Of a stretch of DNA of 64,000 nt, positions 1 through 13,466 are shown in pieces. A program made the position numbers and the translations under genes. Positions within the stretch are counted from its first letter, which is position 1. Every line of letters starts with the position of its first letter. The notes under the pieces are model-generated. The model was not told the origin of the DNA and searched no databases. It saw nothing but the letters and a program-made list of their open reading frames with translations. This DNA is from Typhlomys cinereus (taxonomy: Eukaryota > Chordata > Mammalia > Rodentia > Platacanthomyidae): positions 744,001 to 808,000 of the forward strand of contig JALPQD010000224.1 in NCBI GenBank assembly GCA_023101885.1. Reading direction: 5' to 3'.

Positions 1-318
1 ACCCCTAGAGACTTGGCACAGGATGGGTAGATTGTCAGAAGCAGATCTCAGTTTATTGGGGGGAGAAAAGGAACTTTTGTAGACAAAGGCCACCAAGGCG
101 TGAAACTGGCATCCAATTGTATCACAAGGTCAAGACATCCTACAGGTGCTAATGGTCAAGTGCTATGTCACTCAGCACAGGGGGCAGGTAGATACCTGAA
201 AGCCAATTAGGGCTCTCTGTGAAGTGATCAGGTTACGCCCAAGACCCTTGCCCTCAGTGCCATCTTTAGTCCCATGTGCTCAGCCATGACCTGGGGTAAA
301 TCCTGGGTGGGCCCAACA
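1..318 (-). mobile_element. Partial LTR, cut by the window edge
   Basis: This is closely related to the solo LTR at 8,273-8,667. Both share the stretch from the CTAGAGACTTGGCACAGGA-like segment through the TGGGCCCAACA end. The plus strand shows TTTATT (AATAAA on the minus strand) near 52, then a TATA-like segment (GTAGACAAAGG), so transcription would run on the minus strand. The right edge ends in CA at 318; the left part lies outside the window. Confidence 0.75.
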
Positions 319-860
319 GTAGCTAAGGCCTTAGATATTACCAAAAATAAGTATGCACACATGAATTTAAAAATGGCATGCCAAAAAAAATTTGGGGGGC
401 AACAGAAATGTAAAAAATTTCAGCGTGCAACAGAAATGAAAAAAAAAATCAGTGCACAACAGAAATGACAAAAAAAATCATGCAACAGAAATAAAAAAAA
501 TTGAAGTGGCCACAGATTTACTCATTTTATGAATCTGGTTCCTGGGAAGACTTCACAATGTCTGTTGCCAATTTTACATCTCGAGGTGGTACTCATGTTG
601 GCAAAGTGGAATCCTGAGAGAAGACACAAGCATATCCTCAACCCTGGGTTAATAAGGGAGCGGGTCCCTGCCATAGCAGCATGACAGGATCCCTATATTG
701 GCCAAGAGGCAGGGGAATATTGCGAGGCAGGAAAGCCCAGTGTTTATAACAGTTTCTAATTGGCATTCAGTAAAAATCTTTAAGAGCCCCAAAAGTTCAT
801 CCAGCTGCACTGAGCCGGGGTTGGGGAGGACATAAGTAATGTCTTTTCCCCCTGGGTGTT
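319..860. repeat. AT-rich retroelement-like spacer with an A-rich minisatellite
   Basis: Bases 319-400 resemble 47,930-48,000 and, inverted, 32,752-32,850, so this is part of a dispersed repeat. Bases 399-505 hold four imperfect copies of a CAACAGAAATG plus poly-A unit; the related locus near 48,000 has only one. A minus-strand frame at 649-909 is open for 86 residues with a hydrophobic, Cys-containing end. I do not recognise it and do not call it a gene. Confidence 0.5.
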
Positions 861-2633
861 GAGTGAGGATTCCATCTGCGTGGGTTATTATTTTTTTATT
901 AACAATCAAAACTAAGAATTTATTACTTTATGTTATTGTGAAATTCATATTAGCTTCCAATCCACCTGTTTTAGTTACAACTAGATGCACTTGTTTAAAT
1001 GAAGGAAATAGGACATTTTTGGTCCAAATCTTGCATACCTCTTTTGCCTACCTCTTACTCAAATCAATCTTTATTATTAAAGATAGCACTGAAAAATCTT
1101 TGCTTCTTCTGTATAGTAAGAGCAACTTTTAAAATATTTCTTTGGAAATAACCCCAAAACTATCTTTCATCAGCCTTGTTTGGTCAAACATCTTTTTCTA
1201 GAGTCAGGAAATGAAGCAAATAGACCAAAGTTGGGTGAAATGTTATTTTTTTAAATAATTCTGAACCATGAACAACAAGGCAAAGAAAAACCAAATCCAA
1301 TCCTATTGTGATAAATAAAACTGTTAAATCTACTCTTGTGTTTTAGAGAAAACCAGTACTTTTCCCCAAAGAGTATGGATTTAGCCTAAGTTAATGGCAG
1401 TCTTAGAGATGAATATTTTTGTATGGCTTGTTGTAATGCTGGTAGAAATTGTTGTTTTGGCTCAATACAATAATAATTGGCCTAGGAATCAAATACTACT
1501 AAGTGGTCTACTCAAATAAAATAGAATATCTCTCATTTAACTTTCCCCAATGAAAATTTAAGCAATTACTGTAATGATTTTAATCTTCATAAGAATGTCT
1601 CTTTCATCAATAATTAAAAGCACTCGATAGAACCTGAGACATCAGTATCCATCATGTTTCTTCTGTAAATATGATCATTGTTTATGACAAATACATTACA
1701 TCATAATGTCTTGACCTTAATGAGAAACTATGACCATGAGATTTGATTTGCTTTTATGAAGTGTCTATTTCTGTGTTCATAACTTTTAGGTAAGTAAAGA
1801 TAAACAGAACTTACCAAAATGGGAGTGTAGGCTCATTTCAGTTACTAATATCCTTTAAGAATTCCAATTTGAAGCATTACAGGTTATTTTTTTCTTTTTT
1901 AAGAACAGGGACAAGACTAAAAGGGAACAGATGAGACCAGGAATGTATAGTGGGGACCTTCTGTGGTTCCTAAGCTACAGCTATATACTCCCTATCGGTA
2001 GACAGACAAACACAGAGGAAGGGAAAGGACCTTCATGCTTGCCTCTCGTTAAGGCAAAAACACAAAGCGGCCAGCTTATTGAACAACTACCGAAGGGGGC
2101 ACAGTGCTCCACACTGGTGCCAAGACAAAGAAAGGGCCGCTGTGGAAGGCCCATGTTGAGGTGTAACAATATAACTGTTACAGATGTAACAATGTAACAG
2201 TGTAACGGGGGCTCAGGGAAACCCTTGGGGGTGGGGATAAGCTGGCGCAGGGTGAACAGCACAGACTCCGGGAGTCAGGTGAGTGGCAAAGCAGGCTCTC
2301 AGGCTTGTAGGCTCTTAGGCTTGTGGGTCATTTATTTTAAGTATCAGGCTGCTTATATACCCCACCCAACATCCTATAAGTCCCAGCGTGAGTCTTTGTT
2401 GAGTTGTCCTGTCTGGATTGGTCCTCTCAGCCATGTGGTTTAACAACACCAACTGTCTTTGCTCTGGAGAAGACATAGTCTCATGAGATTTATACTCTTG
2501 CGAGATTTGTAGTCTTGCAAGATTTGTAGTCTCACAAGATTTGTATGCTTAGCAGGAGGGAGGAGTCCAAGGACCCTCTCCACATGGGGGATGGACGCCT
2601 CTGTGGCACAATCTTTGTCCGTTCCTCCTACCA
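861..2633 (-). mobile_element. Non-coding LTR element, copy 1
   Basis: About 1.77 kb aligns by eye almost throughout with 26,703-28,421. It comprises an LTR at 2,162-2,633 and an AT-rich internal part at 861-2,161 with no convincing reading frame. Both copies start at the same internal point (GAGTGAGGATTCCATCTGC). The matching copy retains a tRNA-Lys-like primer site, so I infer a class II, non-autonomous (ETn-like in concept) family. It sits inside a class II ERV copy: the sequence just right of 2,633 continues the ERV sequence seen near 38,838. Confidence 0.65.
2162..2633 (-). mobile_element. LTR of the non-coding element, copy 1
   Basis: It starts TG (TGTAACAAT) and ends CA on the plus strand. 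On the minus strand it carries AATAAA (plus-strand TTTATT near 2,330) and a downstream TATA-like GCTTATATAC segment. A short TGTAAC repeat at 2,162-2,206 expands its U5 end relative to the copy at 28,019. The primer-site region next to it (2,147-2,161) is partly deleted. Confidence 0.6.
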
Positions 2634-4447
2634 ATAGCCTCTTCTTTTTCCTTTAATGCCATTATAACTGCCAACAGCTGTTTATACTGACCTGATCCTT
2701 AAGCAGGCTGGCATTTTTGCTTGTCTGGCTGAATTAAACTTCCTGGGGTGAAGGTAGCATAAACAGATCCAGTTTTTCCTCCATTTGTGAACACATATGG
2801 GGCATTTGGCATAAACATTTTAACAAAGATTTTGGGCTTAGTAAGGGCATGACCCATTTAGATGGGCCATAATGGCAACGTATCTCTCCTAAGTATCCTT
2901 CCAATGCCAAAGCCAATCAGGTGTGATATTTAGTCAGCCATTCTACATCAGTCAGCCTGTAGGCGTAGACAATAAGTTTGGATCCTTACCATAGTGTGTA
3001 CATGTCTGTTCACGTCCTTTTTTTTTTAATCATATCTTCTAATTGATCTGTAGTGGTATAAACTCTAGGGACATTTTCCAGGGACATGTAAATCCATTGT
3101 AGAATTTCTCCAACCTGTGATGGAGCTGCTGTGAAGGTGGTAAATTTTCCTTTGTTTTTCTCAACACTCAGATTTTGGGTTCTTTCCCTAATGTCCTTAA
3201 AATGCAAGAAATGTTTTATCCATCTGAGTCAACACAAAAGACAACACAAAAAGAAATAACAGACAAACACAAACAGAGGCGGTTCCCACATGCCAGCACA
3301 GAACCCTCCTAAGCAGGGAGTGAGGAATTTGTATGTAGTCTTTCTCAGCCCCTCCTGAGTTGCCTGCTCTAGCATGGTGGGGGCCAGTATGCCTGTGCAT
3401 GGATTCAAGAGAGATTTCTGTGAGGGTGTATGGACATTGTTCTGCACATACAGCCCCTCCCTCTCTCTCTGCAGCACCCCCAGCTCCATGCAGCATCCTC
3501 TAAACTGCTTCCACGCTCTTCTCTCTTGAGCAGAGTTAAATCTGGATAAAGGGAACTGTTTGCACCAGGTGCACTTGGCAGCTGCTGGTTTGCTGCTCTC
3601 GGAGCGCATGTAGCCCCTCCCCCTTGATAAAGGGAACCACTTGTGCCAGACACTCTCTCTTGGGGCAGCCACTCCCTTGCATCAGTCTGGGGCACTAGGG
3701 AGTGGGTGTAACCTCTCCCCCTTCCTCCTACCCGCCAGCAGCTCAGCACTGTGCTTGCAAGCATTGTTTGGCAGCTCCCTGTGCAGCCCCTCCCTCTCAC
3801 CCGCGGCCGGCAGCTCTGCACCATTTAGGAGGCTCCTGGCGCATGAGCAATGCTGGGACACAATCCCGCGTGGATTCCCCCAAGTGACTGGCATGCCCGC
3901 CATCCCCATGGCTTCCCCTGCCTGGCCAAGGCTCTGAGGCAGGCCGCTCAGGATTGCTTGCTTCTGGCTCCAGGTGCCTAGAAGCTGCATAGGTCCCCAG
4001 CGGAGCCAGCGGCCACCGCGCTGGCTCTTCCTCCCCTTCCTCCTTCCCCTTTGCCTGCTCTGCCTCCACCTTCGACTCCAGTGGGGGCTGGATCTCATCG
4101 GAAAGAACAATATCTTAAGTGCAGACACGTGGGATAAAATCCCAAGGGAGGTGACACCCCAAAATGTTCCTCCCGCTTCCTGGCCAGGTTTTCTACCCTA
4201 TCCCAAGTGGGCCATGAAAAGATATTAGAAGACTTGACCCAAGGTGCTAATTCAAGGACTGTCTACCAGACCTTGACAGTGGTAGAGTCTGGAATCTCTA
4301 AACCATGGCTTTTTAATACAAATCTCAGTGCTTCCAGCACTGGGTCAGGTTTGCTTATTGCTGTGTTACCCATATTAAGGGTCTCACTTACCTCAAAGTC
4401 CAATTAGCTCTGCCCGATCTGGGAAGTTCCTCACACAGGGCACAAGA
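2634..4447 (-). pseudogene. Deleted internal region of a class II ERV
   Basis: Bases 2,634-3,230 match the pol (late RT/RNase H) part of the provirus at 38,838-39,350. Bases about 3,390-4,447 match its gag-leader part at about 41,880-42,960. The roughly 2.5 kb between them in the complete copy is missing here, so this is an internally deleted relative. Bases 3,400-3,850 form a GC-rich minisatellite in which AGCCCCTCCC recurs every 75-165 bases. No long frame survives; open stretches here are by-products of GC richness. Confidence 0.6.
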
Positions 4448-4856
4448 TGTGAGGTCCCCCCCCACACACACACATTCTGGGGGACGACTCCAGGCTGTCA
4501 GGGCAGAGAAAGGTGAGAGCACTGCCACTTCTCTGCCTCAACTCTCCAGATACTTGAACACCGCAGAGAGTTTGTCAAAGCAAATCTCGTTTATTGGGGG
4601 TAATAAAGCAGTTTATATAGACAAAGGACTGAAAGGCATGAAAAGGGCAGCTAATTATGTTAAAGGTCAATACAGCATGCAAGCTTTACAGGTTAGACTC
4701 TACATATTTCTGTAAGGAAGGTAGGTCAACTCCTATAAGCCAATTAGGGCTCTTTGTGATGTGATTAGAGTTACACCCAGGACACTAGCTCTCAGTGCCA
4801 TCTTTGGACCCGTGTGCTTAGCTAAGCCAGGCTGTTATTCCTGGGTGGGCCCAACA
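4448..4856 (-). mobile_element. 5' LTR of the deleted class II ERV
   Basis: It runs from TGTGAGG to GGGCCCAACA and is the same family as the LTRs at 36,399-36,773 and 42,962-43,401. They share GTTTGTCAAAGCAA, a minus-strand AATAAA (TTTATT near 4,590), a TATA-like GTTTATATAGACAAAGGA and GTTAAAGGTCA. Satellite begins immediately to its right. Confidence 0.75.
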
Positions 4857-7800
4857 CATGTGACCAATGAGACTGCAATGTCAGAAATGAGGATATCATG
4901 CCACAGTGAGGCTGCAATATCACTGTTAAGCTGTGATGTCACTGTGAGGCTGACATCACAGAGAGGTTGTGATGTCACAGTGAGGCTGTGAGGTCACTGT
5001 GGAAGATGTGAAGTCAGTGGCAAGGCTGATTTCACCATGAATCTATGATGTAACAGGATAAACTGTGAGGTCACAGTGAGTCTGTAGGGTCACTGTGAGG
5101 CTGTGATATCTGTGGGAAGATTGTTGTCGCAATGAGGTAGTAATATAACTTGTGATACCATGGTGACACTGTTTATAATGTCAAATGCTATGATATCACT
5201 ACTGAGGCTGTCACAGCACTGTGAGCCTGTGCTCTCTCTGGTGAGGCTGTGGTGTCATAGAAAGGCTAGGTAAGATACCAGTGTTGAGGCTGTGATGCCA
5301 CAGTGAGGATATGATGTCATCATGAGGCTGTAATGTCATTGGAGAGCTGCAATATATGATGAGCCTGTCCAATCAGTGGTGAGGCTATGATGTCACAATG
5401 AGGCTATGTTCACACAGTGTGGCTGTGATGTCAAAGTGAGGTTGTGATGTCAGTTGTGAGTCTGTGCAGTCACACTGAGGTTGTGAGGTGAGAGGAGAGC
5501 TGTGACATTACTGTGAGTCTGTCATATTATTAGTTATGAAGCTGTGATGTCACCGTGAGGCTCTGCTATCACAATATGGCTGTGAGGTCTAGCAAGGCTG
5601 TCATGTCACAGTGAATCTCTGATTTCAGACACAAGCCTGTGATGTCATAATGAGGCTGTCATATCACAATGAGACTATAACCTCCAAGAAGAGGCTGTGA
5701 TGTCACAGTGAGTCTGTATTGTCAATAGTTTGGCTGTGATGTCGATGTTCTGTCTAATGTCAGAGGCATCCCTGATGTCACAGATAAGACTTGCTGTCAC
5801 TGGTGAGGCAGTGATGTCACAGTGAGTCTGTGATATCAGTGGTAAGACTCATGCCACATTGAGGCTACAATCTAACAGGTGAGCCTGTGGTGTCTGTGGG
5901 TAGGTTGTGAGGTTACTGTGAGGGTGTGATGTTGTCATAAGGCTCTGATATCACAGTAAGGCTGTGATGTCACAGTGCAGTTGTGAGGTTGGTGGTTAGG
6001 CTGTGATTTCAGAAGTGAGACTGATGTGAGAGATGAGGCTGAGATATTCCATTGGCAATGTGATATAACTGGTGAGGCTGAGATGCCAAAGTGAGGTTAT
6101 GATGTCACCATAAGGCTGTGGTGTCCCTGGTAAGGCTGTGATGTCACAGTGAGCTTGTCATATTAGTGGTGAGGTTGTGGTGTCATAGTGAGGCTATGTC
6201 AGAGGTGTGTATTTGATATCAACATGAGTTTATTTTGCTATTGTCAAGGCTGATGTCACAGACAGTTTGTGATGTCACAGTGAGACTGTGATAGCACTGT
6301 CACATTATAATGTCACAGTGAGACTATGAGGACACAGTGTGGCTATGATGTCACAGTGAGGCTATGACATAACTGTGAAGCTGTGATGTCACTGTGAGGA
6401 TGTGACATCATAGAGAGTTTGTGATGTGACAGTTTGGCTATGAGGTCACTGTGGAAAATGTGATGTCAGTGGCAAGGCCAATTTCACCATGAGAATATGA
6501 TGTAACAGGTGAGTCTATGATTTAACAGGGTAGACTGTGAAGTCACACTTAGGATTTGAGATCACTGTGAGGCTGTCATATCTGTGGGCAGATTGAAGTC
6601 ACAGTGAGGCAGTGATGAATCTTGTGAGGGTGTGGTTTCACTGTTTATGATGTCAAAAACTATGATGTCACTGCTGAGGCTGTCATGTCACTATGAGTAT
6701 GTGCTAATTGTGGCGAGGCTGTGGTGTCATAATAAGGGTAGGTAGGATACGGATTGTCAGATTGTGATGTCACAGTTTGCCTGTGATGTCACAGTGTGCC
6801 TGTGATGTCACAGTGAGTTTATGAGATCATCATGAGGCTGTGTTGTTACTGGTGAGGCTGTCATATCAGTGGTCAGGTTGTGTTATCACAGTGAGGATGT
6901 GCTGGCCCAGTGTGGCTGTATTGTCACAGTGAGGTTATGAGGTCACAGTGAGGCTATATTAACAGAGGTAAAGCTTTACATAACAGTGATGCTTTGATGG
7001 CATGGTATGGCTGTGAAGTTACAATGAGGATGTGATGTAAATGCTTTGTTGTTATGTTACTGCTAGGTTATGATGTCACTGGTAAAGGTGTGACATCACA
7101 GTGAGTTTGAGTTTATGATATCAATAGGCAAAACTGTGCTGTCATAGGGAGGCTGTCATGTTTCAGTGAGCCTGTGAGGTCAGGTTTGAGGCTGTGGTTT
7201 CATTGAGAGTCTAGGTAGGATGTCAGTGATGAGGGTATGATGTCGCATTGATGCTATGATTTCAGAGCTGAGCATGTGATGTCATAGTGAGGCTGTCATG
7301 AAACAGTTAGGCTATAACATCAGAATTGATGCTGCAATGTCACAGTTAGGAAAATATTTCATAGGTGATTCTGTGATGTCACAGTGAAGCTGTCATGTCA
7401 CAGGGAGGCTATATCCTCAGAGATGAAGTTGTGATGTCACAGTGAGGCTGTGTTTCACCAGCGATGCCTTGCTATCACACTGAGATTGTGATATTAGTAG
7501 ATCGAGAATATGACATCAAGTGAGGATGTGATTTCAGTGGTTAGGCTATGATATCAGAATGAGGCTGATGTGATGGATGAGCATGTGATGTCACAGTGAG
7601 GCTGTCATTTCACTGCTAAGGCTGTTATGCCACAGCGAGTCTGGGGTGTTACTGTTAAGGCTATCATGTGGCCAAGAACCTGAGATGTCAGTCATGAGGC
7701 TGTGGTGTCATATCAATGCTAGACAGAATGTCCATGGTGTCACTAATGCCATGAATTCACAGGTTAGCCTATTATGTCAGAGGGAGGCTGTGATATCAGA

Positions 7801-8272
7801 AGTGAGGTTGTGATGTCACAGTGAGGCGATGTCAAAGGTGTGTTTGTGATGTCACCATGAAGCTATTATATCAGTGGCAAGGCTGATGAAACAGTGAGTT
7901 TGTGATTTCACAGTGAGTCTGTGATATCGGTGGTGATAGACTATGACATCACAGTTCAGTTGAGATGTCAGTGGTTAGGCTGTGAAGTCAGAAGTGAGGC
8001 TGTGATATCAGAAATGAGGTTATAATGCCACAGTGAGGCTGTGATAACTCAGAGATATTGTGATGTCACAGTGAGGCTGTAAGGTCACTGTAGAAGATAT
8101 GATGTCAGTGGCAAGGCTGAATTCACCATGAGGCTAGGATATAACAGGTAAATCTATGATGTAATAGGTTATAATGTTACAGGCTATGCTTTCAGTACTG
8201 AACCTATTATGTGACAGTGACACTGGTGAGGCTGTGATGTCAAAGACTGTGTTGTTACTAGTGTGTTCTGAA
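4857..8272 (+). repeat. 19-bp satellite, forward orientation, block 1
   Basis: A tandem array of a diverged 19-bp unit, consensus about GTGATGTCACAGTGAGGCT, recognisable by the endless GAGGCTGTGATGTCAC phrase. Variants replace CACAGTGAG with CAGTGGTGAG or similar, keeping near-19-bp spacing with small indels. Longer landmarks recur, such as a GTGGGAAGATTG...TTTATGATGTCAAAGGC...CTAGGTAGGATACCAG segment at about 5,110-5,290 and 6,560-6,760. The core GTGATGTCAC is near-palindromic and one CpG transition from the CRE site. Frames in it are unit-derived and not genes. I know of no named satellite matching it. Confidence 0.9.
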
Positions 8273-8667
8273 TGTGGGAACCAGTTCCCACTCACGCATC
8301 CATTCACTCACTCAAACACACAGCTTCTGGCTGTGAAAAAAGTAGGTCCCAGCCATCTCCACATCTACCTCTACCCCCAGAGACTCGGCACGGGACAGGG
8401 AGATTGTCAGAAGCAGATCTCTCTTCTTTGGGGAGAGAAAAGGAACTTTTATAGACAAAGGCCACCAAGGCGCGAAACAGGCATCCAATTGTATCACAAG
8501 GTCAAGACATCCTATAGGTGCTATTGGTCAAGTTCAATGTCAATCAGCACAGAGGACAGGGCTCTCTGTGAAGTGATCAGGTTATACCCAAGACCCTTGC
8601 CCTCAGCGCCATCTTTAGTCCCATGTGCTCGGCCATGCCCTGGGGCAAATCCTGGGCGGGCCCAACA
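8273..8667 (-). mobile_element. Solo LTR inside the satellite
   Basis: A 395-bp segment from TGTGGGAACC to GGGCCCAACA, flanked on both sides by satellite. Left flank CTGAA and right flank CTGAC look like an eroded target duplication. It shares the 3' two-thirds of the partial LTR at 1-318. The minus strand is the sense strand by AATAAA-like and TATA-like placement. An open plus-strand frame crossing the LTR-satellite boundary is incidental. Confidence 0.75.
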
Positions 8668-11600
8668 CTGACTAATGTCAGTGGTGATGCAGATGTCACA
8701 GTGAGGCTATTCTGTCATTGGTGGGGCTGCAATATCACACTGAGGCTGTGATGTCACTGTGAAAGTTGTATGACAATGTGGGCTGTAATGTCACTGTGGG
8801 ATGATATCACTATGGAAGCTGTGATGTCAGTGGCAACACTGATGTCACCAGGAGACCATGATGTAAAAGGTGAGCCTGGGGTGTCAGTGGGGAGATTGTG
8901 AGGTCACTGTGAGGCTGTGATATCGCAATGAGGTGCTGATGTCAGGGCTGATTGTATGACTTGTCAGTGAGGGTGTGACATCAGAGGTGATGCTTGGATT
9001 TCTCAGTGAGGTTAGAATGTCAGTGGGGAGGCTGTACAGTAACACTGAGGCTGTGATGTCACAGGAGAGGACGTGATGTCACTGTGAAGCGATGATGTTA
9101 CTGTGAGGTTGTGTTATCACAGTGAGGCTGTGATATCAGTGATGATAGACTATGACATCAGTTTGTCTGAGAATTCTGTGTTTATTCTGTAATGTCAGAA
9201 GTGAGGCTGATGTCAATGATAAGGCTGGGATGTCACAGTGATGTGATGCCACAGCGAGGCTGTGTTGTGATTGTTGAGGCTATCATGTGCCCGTGAGGCT
9301 GAGATGCCACTGATGAGGCTGAGGTGTCACAGGGTGGCTAGAAAGGATGTCTGTGGAGTCCCTAATGCTATGACTTCAGAGGTTAGCCTGTTATGTCACA
9401 GTGAGCCTGTGATGTCAGAGGTGAGACTGTGATGTCACTTTGAGGCTGTGACATCACAAAGAAGTTGTGCTGTCACAGTGAGGCTGTAAGGTCACTATGA
9501 GGCTGTGAGGTAACTGTGAAAGATGTGCTGTCAGTGGCAAGGTTGATTTCATCATGAGGCTATGATGAAACAGGTGAGTCTATGATGTAACAGATTAGAC
9601 TGTGAGGTCCCAGTTTGTCTGTGAGGTCAGTGTGAGTCTCATATCTGTGAGAAGATTGATGTCATAGTCAGGCTGTGAAGTAATATGTGAAGTAATATGT
9701 GAGCCTGTGTTGTCACTGTTTATGATTTCAAAGGCTATGATGTCACTACTGAGGCTGTCACATTGCTCTATGCTTGTTTTCTCTGTGAGGCTGTGATGTT
9801 CTAGTAAGGCTAGCTAGGATGTGATGTCATGGTGTGGCTGTGATGTCACAGTGAGGCTGTGATGTCACAGTGCAGCTGTAAAGTCAGTGGTTAGACTGTG
9901 ATTTCAGAAGTGAGACTGGTGTGAGAGATGAGGCTGAAATATCGCATTTATGATATGATATAACTCGTGAGGCTGTGATGCCACAGTGAGGTTTTTATGT
10001 CACCATGAGGTTGTGGTGTCACTGGTGAGGCTGTAATATCACGGTGAGTGTCCTATCAGTGGTGAGATTGTGATGGCACAGTGAGGTTACAATATCACAA
10101 TGAGGTTATGATGTCCGTAGTGACTGTGCTTTCACAAGGAGACTATGTCATTATTTAGGCTGTATTGTCACAGGTGAGGCTCTAGTATCTAGTGATTTAA
10201 ATTTTCAAACTGAGGCTGAGATGTCACCGTGAGGCTATGATGTCCAAGGTAAAGCTCTGTGTCACAGTGATGATTTGATCCTGTGATGTCACAATGAGGC
10301 TGTGATGTCACTATGAGGTTGTGATGTCGGTGGGGAAGTTGTGATGTCACAGTGAGGATATGATGTTGAGAGTGACACTATGGTGTCACTGTTGAGGCTG
10401 CCATATGACCATGAGCCTGAGATATCAGTGATGAGGCTGTGGTGTCATAGCGAGGCTAGGCAGGATGTCCGTGGTGTCAGTGATGCTATGATTTCAGAGG
10501 TTAGCCTGTTATGCCACAGTGAGGCTGTGATGTCAGAGGTGAGGCTCTGATGTCAGAAATGAAGCTTTAATGCCACAGTGATGCTATGATATCACTCTGA
10601 AGCTGTGATGTCACTATGAGGCTTTGATATCACAGAGAAGTTGTGATGTCACACTGAGACTGTGAGGTCCCTCTGGAAGATATGATGTCAGTAACAAGGC
10701 CAATTTCACCATGAGGCTATGATGTAACAGGCTATTATGGAACACATTAGACTGTGAGGTCACAGTGAGGCTGTGAGGTCTCTGTGAAGCTCTGATATCT
10801 GTGGGAAGATTGATGTTACAATGAGGCAGTGAGGTAAAATGTAAGGCTGTGGTGTCAGTGTTTGTCATGTCAAAGGCTATAACATCACTACTGAAGCTGT
10901 CATGTCACTGTGAGACTGTTCTCTCTCTGGTGAGGTTGTGGTGTCATAGAAAGGCTAGGTAAGATACCAGGGGTGAGGCTGTGATGCCAAAGTGAGGATA
11001 TGATGTCACCATGAGGCTGTGATGTTATTGGAGAGCTGCAATATATGGTGAGCCTGCCCAATCAGTGGTGAGGCTATGATGTCACAATGAGGCTATGTTC
11101 ACACAGTGTGGCTGTGATGTCAAAGTGAGGTTGTGATGTCATGTCAAAGGCTATAACATCACTGCCGAAGCTGTCATGTCACTGTGAGCCTGTGGTATCT
11201 ATAGTGAGGCTGTAGTGTCATGGTAAGGCTAGGTAGGATACCAGTGGTATGGCTGTGATGTCACAGTGTTCTTATGATGTCAAATGAGGCTGTTATGTCA
11301 CAGTGAACCTGTAATGTTACAGTAAGGCTGTGCTGTCACTGGGAGAGATGAGACTGAGATGTCGCATTGACGATGTGATAAAACTGGTGAGGCTGTGATG
11401 CCACAGTGAGCCTGTGATGTCACAGTGAGGCTATGTCAGAGGTGTGTATGTGATGTCACCATGAGACTATTATGCCAGTGGCAAGGATGATATCACAGTG
11501 AGTTTGTGATTTCACAGTGAGGCTCTGATGTCACTGTCAGGTTATAGTGTCACAGTGAGGCTGTGAGACACAGTATGGCTATGAAGTCACAGTGAAGCTC

Positions 11601-13184
11601 TAATGACACAGTGGTGTTGTGATGTCACTGGAGACATTTGGATGGCAGAATGAAGCTGTGATGTTAGTGATTAAGCTGATATCACAATGAGGCTGAGGTG
11701 AAGGTGTGATGTCACAATAAGGGTGGAATGTCAGTGGTGAGAAAGATGTCATAGTGAGTCTATAATATTACTGGTGAGGCTACAATGTCAGTGATGAACC
11801 TATTGCATGACAGTGACACTGGTGAAGCTGTGATGTCAAAGGCTCTGTTGTCTCTGGTTTGACAATGATGTCAGTATTCTGACCAATGTCAGTGGTGATG
11901 CTGATGTCACAGTCGAGGCTGTGCTGTCACTGGTGAGATCATGATGTCACAATGAGGCTATGATATTACTGTGAAGGTTGTATGTCACTTTCGGCTGTCA
12001 CATCAACTTGAGGTGATATCATTCTGGAAGCTATGATATCACAGTGAGGCTGTGATGTCAGTGGAAAGACTGATTTCACAATGAGGCTATGATGTAACAG
12101 GTAAACCTGTGATTTCAGTGGCAGGTTATAGGTCACTGTGAGGTTGTGATGTCACAGTAAGGCTCTGATGTCAGGGCTGATTCTATGAGATGTCAGTGAG
12201 GTTTTGAAGTCAAGAGGTGATGCTTGAATTTCACAAGAGGTGATGCTTGAATTTCACAGTGAGATTAGGACATCAGTGGTGAGGCTGTGCAGTCATACTG
12301 AGTCTATGATGTCAGAGGAGAGGTTGTGATGACCCTGTGAGGCTGTGATATCAGTGGTGATAGATTATAACACCACCACAGTTCAGCTGAAATTTCAGTG
12401 GTTAAGCTGTAATGCCAGAAGTGAAGTTCATGTCATTAATGAGGCTGAGATGTCACAGTGAGGTTGGGATGTTACTGGTTAGGCAGTCATGCTAAGTGAG
12501 GCTGTGGTGTCACTGACGAGGTTGTCATGTGACCACGAATCTGATATGTCAGTGATTAGGCTGTGGTGTCATAGCGAGGGTATGCAGGATGTCTGTGATG
12601 TCACTGATGCTATGTTTTCAGAGGTTAGCCTGTTGTGACACAGTGAGTCTGTGTAGTCAGATGTGAGACTGTGATGTCACAGTGAGGCTATAATATCACA
12701 CTGCAGCTATGTCAGTGGTTACACAGCAATTTCAGAAGTGAAACTGATGTGAGAGATGAGGCTGAGATGTCACATTGACGATGTGATATAACTGGTGAGG
12801 CTGTGATGTACAGAGAGGTTGTGCTGTCACCATGAGGTTATGGTTTCACTGGTGAAGCTGTTTTATCATGGTGAGCATATCCTATCAGTGGTGAGGCTGT
12901 GATGTCACAGTGAGACTATGTTGGCACAGTGAGTTTATTGTGTAAAACTGAGGCTTTGATGTCAAGTTGAGGCTATGATGTCAGAGGTGAATGTTTATGT
13001 GACAGTAATACTTTGATGGCATGGTATGGCTGTGATGTCACTGTGAGGTTGTGATGTCACTGGGGATGTTGTGATGTCACAGTGAGTTTGTGATGTCACA
13101 GTGATGCTGTGATGTCAGTGGCAAGACTGATGTCACAATGAAGCTACGATGTAACAGGTGAGCCTGTTGTGTCATTGTCAGGCA
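8668..13184 (+). repeat. 19-bp satellite, forward orientation, block 2
   Basis: Continuation of the array. Higher-order landmarks recur at about 9,650 and 10,800 (the AAGATTGATGTCA...GGATACCAG segment), and at 11,841 (the CTCTGGTTTGACAATGATG...GTATTCTGACC segment, called anchor 1 here). Most units are 17-21 bp, and no host gene is seen. Confidence 0.9.
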
Positions 13185-13466
13185 TGATTGTTGGGATTAA
13201 GACCTGGATAAATCACAGAGAGCTGGTTGAGAGAGTTGGCATACTTCTGTTCACTTGGCCAGACATACTGGTCTGGCAAGTAAGGATTGTCCATCTCTCA
13301 GCTGTTATATGGTGATGAGTGGCCAGTTCCCTTGGCTCTTGTTTTGGTGAATGCTTTCTCACAAACTGGAGTATAGACTGTAACCGAACTATCAGTAAGA
13401 AAATAAATCACTTATTGCTTTAAGCCATTTGATATTATTTATCAGTAACCATGCAGGGTGACTGCA
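13185..13466 (+). mobile_element. Unclassified LTR-like insert
   Basis: About 280 bases without the satellite phrase, starting TGATTGTTGGG and ending ACTGCA, with AATAAA near 13,401. Size, TG...CA ends and the poly-A signal suggest a small solo LTR in plus orientation. I do not recognise the family and no other copy is in the window. Confidence 0.4.

Noticed and set aside
649..909. Possible env or membrane protein frame of 86 codons
   Set aside because: It is hydrophobic and Cys-containing but has no recognisable motif, and it crosses the boundary of the 861-2,633 element.
3229..4128. Several overlapping frames of 90-148 codons on both strands
   Set aside because: They lie in the GC-rich ERV leader minisatellite, where stops are rare on all frames, and the related copy at 42 kb does not keep any of them intact.
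8174..8671. Plus-strand frame of 165 codons as a gene
   Set aside because: It begins in satellite and runs across a solo LTR, with no domain or codon signal.
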